Shown here piece by piece: positions 15,120 through 21,411 of a stretch of 37,876 bases of DNA. The stretch's first letter is position 1; each line of letters opens with the position of its first letter. Below the pieces are notes generated by a model, which saw nothing but the letters and a program-made list of their open reading frames with translations, did no database searches and was not told the origin of the DNA. The stretch is from Deltaproteobacteria bacterium (GTDB lineage: Bacteria > Desulfobacterota > Binatia > UBA12015): positions 1-37,876 of the forward strand of contig VGTK01000039.1 in the NCBI GenBank assembly GCA_016874715.1, read 5' to 3'. The position numbers were made by a program, and so were the translations under genes.

Positions 15120-16229
15120 TCAGAAAGGCCCCTTGAAGCGCTTGTAGACGTCCGTGGCCGACGCATCGTCGGGCAGGGGTACGCCGTGCTGGTCGCGGCC
15201 CGTCGCGAGGCGAAGCACCTCGTCGGTCAGGCGCCGTAGGTTCGGGTAGTAGAGATCCTCGAGCGACTTGGCGGTCGGGCAGGGCGCCGGCGCCATGCCG
15301 AGCGTTCGCACGGGTGCCTTGAGCAGGCCGGGATCGCGCTCGCAGACCAGGCGGCACATCTCGGCGCCGACACCGTAGGCCTGCCACGAGGTGTCCGCGA
15401 CCAGCAGGCGGCCCGTGCGCGCCACGCTGTCGAGGATGAGCTCGGTGTCCGGGTGCGATACGCAGTGCAGGTCGATGAGCTCGACGTCCGCGGCACCGAT
15501 CTCTGCCAGGTACTCCGCCGAGCGCAGCGCCTCGAGCACCATGATCGAGGTCGCGACGACGGTGACGTCCTTGCCCGAGCGGAGCTTGCGCGAGCCCATG
15601 GGCGGCGTACGCGCAGCGCCCGCCGTCGTGTCGACGCGAAAGCCGATGTCGTAGAGCAGCCGGTGCTCGAGGCTCAGCACCGGACCGCGATGGTTGCGGA
15701 TGAGCGCGGGGTAGGACGAGAGAATCGACTCCGAGGTCGCCGGCATGATGACGACCAGACCCGGGATGTGCGCGAACAGCGACTGCAGGCTCTGCGAGTG
15801 CTGCGCGCCCTGACCCCAGCTCCGTCCGACGATCATGCGGATCATCATCGGAACCTCGAAGCGGCCGCCGAACATGTAGCGGTACTTCGCGGCGAGGTTG
15901 ACGATCTGGTTCATCGCAAGCAGCGCGAAGTCGGCCCGGATGTGCGTCTGGATCGGGTAGAGCCCGCCCAGCGCCGCTCCGACCGCGATGCCGGTGAGAC
16001 CCTCCTCGGCGAGCGGCGTGTCCATCACGCGGTCCTTGCCGAAGGCCGCAGCGAGGCCGATCGTCGAGCCGAAGATGCCCTTGTGGTCGTCGACGCCCTG
16101 GCCGAGGAGGATCGCGTTCGGATCGTCCTCCAGCGCACCGCGCATCGTCGTCAGCAACGCGTCGCGGTAGCTCACGACCTCCGCGGAGCGCGTCTCGACC
16201 GGAGTCTCGATCTTGAAGGCGAGTCCCAT
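15120..16229 (-). CDS. TPP-dependent 2-oxoacid dehydrogenase E1 component, beta subunit-like
   Basis: A 369-residue homologue of the beta subunit of pyruvate/branched-chain 2-oxoacid dehydrogenase E1. Conserved elements are DTPLAEEGLTGIAVGAALGG (70-89) with the TPP-activating Glu, MNQIVNLAAKYRYMFGG (106-122) and QGAQHSQSLQSLFAHIPGL (140-158) with the active-site His144. The C-terminal transketolase domain follows. The ATG at 16229 has AAGGAG six nt upstream and lies 11 nt below the alpha-subunit stop. No E2 lipoyl acyltransferase or E3 gene is nearby. In a GDP-sugar operon this suggests a transfer of a two-carbon (acetyl) unit from pyruvate to a keto-sugar, as proposed for AviB1/AviB2 in avilamycin octose formation. 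That is inference. A generic 2-oxoacid oxidase is the alternative. Confidence 0.87.
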   Translation of the reverse strand: MGLAFKIETPVETRSAEVVSYRDALLTTMRGALEDDPNAILLGQGVDDHKGIFGSTIGLAAAFGKDRVMDTPLAEEGLTGIAVGAALGGLYPIQTHIRADFALLAMNQIVNLAAKYRYMFGGRFEVPMMIRMIVGRSWGQGAQHSQSLQSLFAHIPGLVVIMPATSESILSSYPALIRNHRGPVLSLEHRLLYDIGFRVDTTAGAARTPPMGSRKLRSGKDVTVVATSIMVLEALRSAEYLAEIGAADVELIDLHCVSHPDTELILDSVARTGRLLVADTSWQAYGVGAEMCRLVCERDPGLLKAPVRTLGMAPAPCPTAKSLEDLYYPNLRRLTDEVLRLATGRDQHGVPLPDDASATDVYKRFKGPF

Positions 16230-16240
16230 GCGTTGCTCCT

Positions 16241-17176
16241 TCAGGCGACGTCGGCGAGGAGCGCGTCCGCGCCGGGCCAGGGGCTCTCCTCCGCGAACGC
16301 GACGGCGTCGTCGATCTCGCGCAGGATCTCCGGGGTGAACCGTGCGACCAGCTCCGTCTCGGTGACCAGGGGGTCGCTTCGCCGCCAGGGCTCCGCTTCG
16401 GCTGCCGCGCGGTAGCCGACGTGGTGGTCCTCGCCGATGCCGACGTGCTCCATCTGCCGGTACGTGTCGATGACCAGGAGCATCGGGCGGCGCTCGGCGC
16501 GCACGCGGACGGCTGCCGCCGAGACGGTCTCGTGAACCGCGCGCGGGTCGTTGCCACGCATGCAGCGACGCGTCGGGATGCCGTACGCGTCGGCGTGCTC
16601 GAGGAGATCGTAGGACTGCCGTACGCTGATCCGCGAGTGCACGGCGAGGCCGTTGTTCTCGCACAGGAAGAGTACCGGCAGCTGGTGCAGCGCGGCGAAG
16701 TTCAGCGACTCGTGGTAGACGCCTTCCTCCGTCGCGCCGTCACCGAACACCGCGAGGACGATCTGGTCGGTGTGACGACGCCTCGCGGCGAGCGCCGCAC
16801 CGACCGCGTGCGGAATGGTGCTGGCGACGATCGCCGACGAGCCCATGAAGCCGACGTCGGGTGCGGCGAGGTGCATCGAGCCCGCCTTGCCGCCGCAGCA
16901 GCCGGTGGCCTTGCCGTACAGCTCGGCCATCATCTGCCGGAGGTCGCCGCCCTTTGCGAGGTAGAACGCGTGGCTCCGGTAGCTGCCGAAGACCAGATCG
17001 CCGGGCCGCAGCGCGGCGCAGGCGCCGGTCGCGACCGCCTCCTGGCCGATCGACAGGTGGACCGGGCTCTGGATCCTGTCCGACGGGTAGAGCTGGATGA
17101 GGCGCAGCTCGACCAGCCGGATGCGCAGCGTCTCGTACAGCAGCTGCGTGGCGAGATCGATGTCGGGGCGTTTCAC
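16241..17176 (-). CDS. TPP-dependent 2-oxoacid dehydrogenase E1 component, alpha subunit-like
   Basis: A 311-residue homologue of the E1 alpha subunit. The segment SIGQEAVATGACAALRPGDLVFGSYRSHAF leads into GGKAGSMHL (95-103). The TPP/Mg motif is present as GDGATEEG (145-152) with NN at 174-175 (LCENNGLAVHS). It is full length for a short-form alpha subunit, but the usual regulatory Ser region reads IGEDHHVGYR. The start is the GTG at 17176 in a GTGA overlap with the guanylyltransferase stop, so synthesis is coupled to hddC. The beta subunit follows after 10-11 nt, giving a likely alpha2beta2 enzyme. Absence of E2/E3 and tight linkage to GDP-heptose genes argue for carbon-branching chemistry on a sugar. 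This role is inferred from context. Confidence 0.87.
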   Translation of the reverse strand: MKRPDIDLATQLLYETLRIRLVELRLIQLYPSDRIQSPVHLSIGQEAVATGACAALRPGDLVFGSYRSHAFYLAKGGDLRQMMAELYGKATGCCGGKAGSMHLAAPDVGFMGSSAIVASTIPHAVGAALAARRRHTDQIVLAVFGDGATEEGVYHESLNFAALHQLPVLFLCENNGLAVHSRISVRQSYDLLEHADAYGIPTRRCMRGNDPRAVHETVSAAAVRVRAERRPMLLVIDTYRQMEHVGIGEDHHVGYRAAAEAEPWRRSDPLVTETELVARFTPEILREIDDAVAFAEESPWPGADALLADVA

Positions 17177-18030
17177 GCGACCTCCGCGGTGAGGGTGCTC
17201 GCCGCGCTCATTGCGCAGCGGGTCCGGTGGGCTCGCGGCGCGGTGGCCGGGCGCTGGCCGGGCGTGCGGAAGAACCCCGCGGCACCCGCCAGGCTCTCCG
17301 GCGTGCCGATGTCGATGAAGCGCTCGGTGCGCGCGTATCCGTAGATTCCGGCGGCAAGCCAGCCGGGCAGCAGGTCGCGCTCGAGCGAGCAGGCGAGCCC
17401 GGGCGGGATCGCGGCGACCAGCGAGCGCCGCAGCAAGTAGAGTCCGGCGTTGACCGCCCCGGCGCAGCGCCGCGGCGACTTCTCGACGAAGCGGTGGATG
17501 CGGCCGCAGGGGTCGGTCTCGACCGTGCCGTAGCGGCGCGCGTCGTGCACCCGCGCGAGCGCCAGCGTGCCGTGCGCGGCGCGCTGGTGATGCCAGAGCC
17601 AGAGGCTCCCGAGGTCGACGTCGCAGTACGAGTCGCCGTTGAGCACGAACAGCGCCTGCGACCTCACCAGCGGCAGCGTCCTGCGGATGGCGCCACCCGT
17701 ACCCAGTGGTGCGGGCTCGTGTGTGTACTCGACCTCGATCGGCCCGAAGGAAGGGCCGACCGCGTCGCGCACCTGCTCGCCCATGTAGCCGGTGGAGAGA
17801 ACGACGTGCTCGATGCCGGACGCGGCGAGGTGCCCGAGCAGATGGAAGAGGAAGGGCACGCCGTCGACGTCGGCGAGGACTTTCGGCCGGTCGGCGACGA
17901 CGCCGCGCAGCCGCGTGCCCAGCCCTCCCGCGAGGACTACCGCGGTCGTTCCGCGGACGTCGTCGGTCGCGGGCGCGTGCTGCGCCACCTGACCACTGCC
18001 GGTTCTCCGGGTCGCTCTCGGTTGCTCCAT
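17173..18030 (-). CDS. hddC: D-glycero-alpha-D-manno-heptose-1-phosphate guanylyltransferase-like
   Basis: A 285-residue sugar-1-phosphate nucleotidyltransferase. The signature VVLAGGLGTRLR...DRPKVLA near residues 31-50, the metal site FVLNGDSYCDVDL, NAGLYLLRR and FIDIGTPESLAGA match HddC-type guanylyltransferases, which make GDP-D-glycero-alpha-D-manno-heptose. The final ~35 residues are Ala/Thr-rich. It is the first gene of the long minus-strand operon. The ATG at 18030 was chosen, and a TTG at 18051 is less likely. The sigma-54-like promoter at 18048-18063 would place the transcript start near 18036, only about 6 nt before this ATG. The true start may therefore be the GTG at 17988, 14 codons later and still before the catalytic domain. 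Other nucleotidyltransferases (RmlA-like, glucose-1-P) are less similar. Confidence 0.83.
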   Translation of the reverse strand: MEQPRATRRTGSGQVAQHAPATDDVRGTTAVVLAGGLGTRLRGVVADRPKVLADVDGVPFLFHLLGHLAASGIEHVVLSTGYMGEQVRDAVGPSFGPIEVEYTHEPAPLGTGGAIRRTLPLVRSQALFVLNGDSYCDVDLGSLWLWHHQRAAHGTLALARVHDARRYGTVETDPCGRIHRFVEKSPRRCAGAVNAGLYLLRRSLVAAIPPGLACSLERDLLPGWLAAGIYGYARTERFIDIGTPESLAGAAGFFRTPGQRPATAPRAHRTRCAMSAASTLTAEVA

Positions 18031-18047
18031 GATGCGAGGCACCAAAT

Positions 18048-18063
18048 GCAAGCCGTTTGCCAG
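18048..18063 (-). promoter_or_regulatory. Sigma-54-like promoter for the sugar operon
   Basis: On the minus strand the sequence TGGCAAACGGCTTGCA has the -24 TGGC and -12 TTGC elements with GG-N10-GC spacing required by RpoN. It lies 18 nt before the hddC ATG at 18030. Predicted initiation near 18036 fits operon transcription, though it leaves a very short leader for that ATG. Confidence 0.6.
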
Positions 18064-18272
18064 TCACGGCGGTTCGTCTGACGGCGCACCCGTCCGGTCC
18101 CGGATGCTCTGGCGCGCGGGCCGATGGACGCATCGCGCCGGCCGATGGGTCGAAAGTGCCGGCCGGCGTTGCGCGGGTCGGCAATCGCTTCCCCTCGCGT
18201 GCTCAGCTATGGCGTCCGCTCGGAGTTCAGCGGGCCGGAGTCGCGCGCGGCACGGCGAAGGAGAGAGCGAAC

Positions 18273-19409
18273 GTGGGTCCACTCGAAGGCATTCGGATCA
18301 TCGAGATCGCGGGCATCGGCCCCGGTCCGTTCTGCGCCATGATGCTGTCGGACATGGGCGCCGAGGTGTTGCGCATCGACCGCGCAGAGCGCGTGAGCGG
18401 TGCGAAGGGCCCGACCGCGGACCTGCTCGCACGCGGACGCCGCAGCGTCGGAGCGAACCTCAAGAGCACCGCCGGCGTCGCCGTCGTCCTCGACCTCATC
18501 GAGCGTGCCGACGGCCTGATCGAGGGCTTCCGTCCCGGTGTCATGGAACGGCTCGGCCTCGGCCCCGACGTCTGCCTCGCTCGCAACCCGAGGCTCGTCT
18601 ACGGCCGCATGACGGGCTGGGGACAGGAGGGTCCGATGGCGCAAGCGGCCGGCCACGACATCAACTACATTGCGCTCGCCGGCGCCCTCGAGCCGATCGG
18701 CCGCGCCGGCGAGGCGCCGCTGCCACCGCTCAACCTGGTGGGCGACTTCGGCGGCGGTGCGATGATGCTGGCCTTCGGGATGGCGTGCGCGCTGGTCGAG
18801 CGTCAGCGCTCCGGCAGGGGGCAGGTCGTCGACGCGGCCATGGTCGACGGCGCCGCGCTGCTCATGACGATGTTCCACGGCATGCGGCACATGGGCTTCT
18901 GGGACGAGCGCCGCGGCTACAACATGCTCGACAGCGGCGCGCACTTCTACGACACCTACGCGTGCAAGGACGGCAAGTACATCTCGCTCGGCTCGATCGA
19001 GCCGCAGTTCTACAAGGAGATGCTCGAGCGTCTGGGGCTCGCCGGGGAGACGCTGCCGCACCAGATGGACAAGGCCAGGTGGCCGGAGCTCAAGAAGAAG
19101 GTTGCCGCCGTCATCGCCACCAGGACGCGCGACCAGTGGTGCGCGATCATGGAGGGCACCGACGTCTGCTTCGCCCCGGTGCTGTCGATGACCGAGGCGC
19201 TCGACCACCCGCACAACAAGCTGCGCGGAACCTTCACCGAGGTCGCCGGGCTCTCGCAGCCGGCGCCGGCGCCGCGATTCAGCCGCACACGCCCCGAGAT
19301 CCAGGGGCCGCCAGCACAGGCGGGCGAGCACACCGACGACGCGCTGCGCGACTGGGGCGTCGCGGACGCGCGCGTCGCGGAGCTGCGGGCCGCTGGAGCG
19401 ATCGCCTGA
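18273..19409 (+). CDS. Alpha-methylacyl-CoA racemase (CaiB/BaiF family)
   Basis: A 378-residue family III CoA-transferase fold protein with the alpha-methylacyl-CoA racemase active site. His128 is in [18 protein letters not shown], Asp158 in [14 protein letters not shown], and Glu243 in [11 protein letters not shown]. These match the His126/Asp156/Glu241 set of the mycobacterial racemase with a constant offset of 2. It interconverts (R)- and (S)-2-methylacyl-CoA esters, allowing beta-oxidation of branched fatty acids. The GTG at 18273 has AAGGAGAG upstream. The in-frame ATG further upstream (from 18057) lacks an RBS and gives an atypical leader. It diverges from hddC with ~240 nt between, and no clear promoter was found on this strand. 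The long-chain acyl-CoA dehydrogenase at 25517-26662 could act in the same catabolic route. Confidence 0.92.
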   Translation: MGPLEGIRIIEIAGIGPGPFCAMMLSDMGAEVLRIDRAERVSGAKGPTADLLARGRRSVGANLKSTAGVAVVLDLIERADGLIEGFRPGVMERLGLGPDVCLARNPRLVYGRMTGWGQEGPMAQAAGHDINYIALAGALEPIGRAGEAPLPPLNLVGDFGGGAMMLAFGMACALVERQRSGRGQVVDAAMVDGAALLMTMFHGMRHMGFWDERRGYNMLDSGAHFYDTYACKDGKYISLGSIEPQFYKEMLERLGLAGETLPHQMDKARWPELKKKVAAVIATRTRDQWCAIMEGTDVCFAPVLSMTEALDHPHNKLRGTFTEVAGLSQPAPAPRFSRTRPEIQGPPAQAGEHTDDALRDWGVADARVAELRAAGAIA

Positions 19410-19415
19410 GCTCCA

Positions 19416-20018
19416 TCAGGCCGCGGTGATGAGAACGTGGCCCGGCTGCTGCGCGACGCGCGCCAGCCAGGCTCGCACCGCCGGCCAGGGCTCGAGGTCG
19501 AAGCCGCCTTCACCCGCGACGTGGGTGCAGGCGTAGAGCGCGATGTCGGCGATCGTATAGCGCTCCGCCACGAAGTAGGTGCGTCGCGACAGGTGGGTCT
19601 CCATGACGGCGAGCGCCGCGTCCCCGAGGCGCTTCTTCTCGGCCAGCGCCGCGCACCGCTCCGCGGTGATCGCGAGGTGGTGCAGCCAGTAGCGCGAGGT
19701 CGCGATGTTCGGCTCGTGGCTGTCATGCTCGAAGAACATCCACTGCAGCACTTGCGCCCGCTCGAGCCGCCCGTCCGGGAGCAGGGGCGTTCCGTCGGCG
19801 AGTTAGAAGAGGATCGCTCTGGACTCGGCAAGCAGGGTTCCGTCGGGAAGCTCGAGCGTCGGGATCCGGCCGTTGGGGTTCTTCGCGAGGAATTCCGGCG
19901 TCCTCGTCGCTCCGTGCACGATGTCCATCTCGACACGCGCAAAGGGGATGCCCAGCTGGTGCACTGCGAGGCGAACCTTGCAGCCGTTGCCCGATTCGAG
20001 AAAGTCCTAGAGCCGCAT
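19416..20018 (-). pseudogene. Glutathione S-transferase with two in-frame nonsense codons
   Basis: Reading the minus strand from an ATG at 20018 (GGAGGGAC upstream) gives a 200-codon GST with uninterrupted frame: MRL-stop-DFLESGNGCKVRL, then LAKNPNGRIPTLELPDGTLLAE, then SRAILF-stop-LADGTPLLP, and the helical C-terminal domain ending in PWPAVRAWLARVAQQPGHV. The stops are TAG at 20007-20009 (codon 4) and TAA at 19803-19805 (codon 72). Both fall where GSTs normally have Tyr (LYDF, LFYLA), so each looks like a Tyr codon TAC changed at its third base. There are no frameshifts, so decay is recent, or the bases are sequencing errors. Codon-level reassignment is unlikely because the M50 protease gene ends in TAG. 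It converges on the racemase gene with 6 nt between the stops. Confidence 0.85.
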
Positions 20019-20406
20019 CGTCGTCCCTCCCGCCCTCGGCTTCGCGCGCGAGGCGCAGCGACGTCGTAGCGCACCGCGCGCGGCGTGTCGGCGGCGTTCG
20101 CCCGCGGTGGAAACGCCCGGCGCCGGGTGGTGCGTCGAGACCGTCCCACGCGGGGCGCGTCGCGTCGCCGCGGGCGTCGAGATTCCGACGCCCACGGGGG
20201 AAAGTGTTGATTCCGGAACGCGTCGCGACGTTTCGCGGCGCGTGAACGCCCGGAAAATCGCGGCATCGCGTGGCACAGTGGTTGCGACCCAATTCGCCCG
20301 GCTGTCGCTCGTCGCGTGTCCTCGCCGACCCCCTCGGCGACCCCGGGCACGCTCGCGAGAGGACCGCGCTCTCCCGGTGACAAGAAGACCAGCGAAGGAG
20401 GCGGCG
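20019..20406. other. 388-nt intergenic region upstream of the response regulator
   Basis: This gap lies between the GST pseudogene start (minus) and the response regulator (plus). It holds the sigma-54-like promoter at 20271-20285 and a long G+C-rich stretch without convincing coding sequence or strong hairpins. GGAAAGTGTTGATTCC near 20201-20216 is a short inverted GGAA/TTCC pair that could be a binding site, but this is weak. Confidence 0.5.
20271..20285 (+). promoter_or_regulatory. Sigma-54-like promoter for the response regulator
   Basis: TGGCACAGTGGTTGC has a perfect -24 TGGCAC and -12 TTGC with GG-N10-GC spacing. Predicted initiation is near 20297, giving a ~110-nt leader before the ATG at 20407. 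This is the better match of the two sigma-54 sites found in the window. Confidence 0.7.
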
Positions 20407-20832
20407 ATGAAGACGGTTCTCACGGTTGACGACAGCAGGGTCGCTCGTACGGCCATCGCGCAGGTGCTGTCGCGGTGGGGTTGCCGCGTGCTCGAGGCCC
20501 GCGACGGACGGGAGGGAGTGGCGGTCGCACGCCTCACACGCCCCGATCTGATCCTCCTCGACGTGCTCATGCCGGTCCTGGACGGGCGTCAGGCGCTGGC
20601 GATCCTGCGCCAGGATGCCGGCTGCCGGCATCTCCCGGTCGTCATGCTGACCGGCATCACCGGCGAGAGCCTGGTGCAGCAGTGCTCTCACCTCGGTATC
20701 AGCGGCTACCTGGTGAAGCCGGTGGTGTCCGACGCGCTGCTGGACGTGCTCGGACGCGTGCTCGGCGGGCCGGTGGGCGCACCGGTCGCGGCGAGCTCGT
20801 CCGACGCACCGCGTCCTGCGATGTTCGGCTGA
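20407..20832 (+). CDS. Single-domain response regulator (CheY-like receiver)
   Basis: A 141-residue stand-alone receiver domain. The acidic pair is D8-D9 (LTVDDSRVAR), the phospho-acceptor is D52 (LILLDVLMP), the Thr switch is T81 (VVMLTG) and the conserved Lys is K103 (YLVKPV). There is no output domain, only a short Ala/Ser tail. It therefore acts by protein interaction, as CheY or Spo0F-type intermediates do. The ATG at 20407 has AAGGAGG in the right place, so the longer in-frame start at 20107 was rejected. csrA follows after 191 nt on the same strand, probably on the same transcript, and a hybrid kinase with an HPt domain converges from the other side, making that kinase a plausible phosphodonor. 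The sigma-54-like promoter upstream hints at motility- or surface-linked control. Confidence 0.93.
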   Translation: MKTVLTVDDSRVARTAIAQVLSRWGCRVLEARDGREGVAVARLTRPDLILLDVLMPVLDGRQALAILRQDAGCRHLPVVMLTGITGESLVQQCSHLGISGYLVKPVVSDALLDVLGRVLGGPVGAPVAASSSDAPRPAMFG

Positions 20833-21023
20833 GCGTGGCCAGCGCGCGGTTGCGCCGCGACGCCGTGCCCGGCCGTCCCGGCTCACGTCCGACGCGGCGA
20901 CCGCCGATCTAGCAGACACCGCGCGATGCAAGCCGGCGCCCTCGTTGCGTGCGGGAGCGGCGCCGGTGACGCAACCCGACGGACGGCAGACTGCCGCGAG
21001 CAGCGCAGGAGGGCGCCCAGGAG

Positions 21024-21299
21024 ATGCTGATCCTGACTCGAAAGATCGGCGAGATGATTCGCATCGGCGACGAGGTCACGGTGCGCGTGCTCGGCGTGCG
21101 CGGCGGACAGGTGAGCCTCGGCTTCACCGCACCGAACGACGTGCGCATCCTCCGCGAGGAGGTCGTGCGCGACGAGCGTCCGCTGCCGCCGCAGGAGGCT
21201 GCGGCAGGGGAGGAGATGCGCGGCGAGCGGGCAAACGCGAAGCCACCGGCGAAGCTGCGCACGAGCCCCGAGCGCAGGATCGCCCGGCGCTCGGCCTGA
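21024..21299 (+). CDS. csrA: Carbon storage regulator CsrA with C-terminal extension
   Basis: The N-terminal ~55 residues are a clear Csr[37 protein letters not shown] and VRILREEV. These contain the N-terminal strand and the VxLGF...REE region used to bind GGA motifs in mRNA leaders. A typical CsrA is about 60-75 residues. This one has ~30 extra (91 total), an Arg/Ala/Glu/Lys-rich tail ending [13 protein letters not shown]. The ATG at 21024 directly follows an AGGAG, and a better-spaced GGAGG lies about 12 nt upstream. In motile bacteria outside the gamma-proteobacteria, csrA often sits among flagellar genes and is antagonised by FliW. No fliW is visible here. It is convergent with the hybrid kinase, recalling BarA/UvrY-CsrA partnerships in other species. 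Confidence 0.96.
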   Translation: MLILTRKIGEMIRIGDEVTVRVLGVRGGQVSLGFTAPNDVRILREEVVRDERPLPPQEAAAGEEMRGERANAKPPAKLRTSPERRIARRSA

Positions 21300-21411
21300 G
21301 CGCCTGAGCAGGACTTCGCGAGCGCTCGAAGACGGCGCCGCGCAGCAGGCTCACCCGCGGCCGCGCGCCGGCGCCTCGCGCCAGCGCGCCGGGCGCCGCA
21401 GACGGCCCGCG

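Noticed and set aside
16241..17176. E1 alpha/beta as the housekeeping pyruvate dehydrogenase
   Set aside because: No E2 or E3 gene is present and the genes are overlapped with hddC, so a sugar-pathway role is preferred, though not proven.
17173..18051. TTG start at 18051 for hddC
   Set aside because: It lies inside the predicted -12 element of the promoter, so it would precede the transcript start.
19416..20018. TAG/TAA read as Tyr (recoding) in the GST gene
   Set aside because: The M50 protease gene uses TAG as its stop, all other genes end in TGA, and no suppressor tRNA was seen. Pseudogene or sequence error is simpler.
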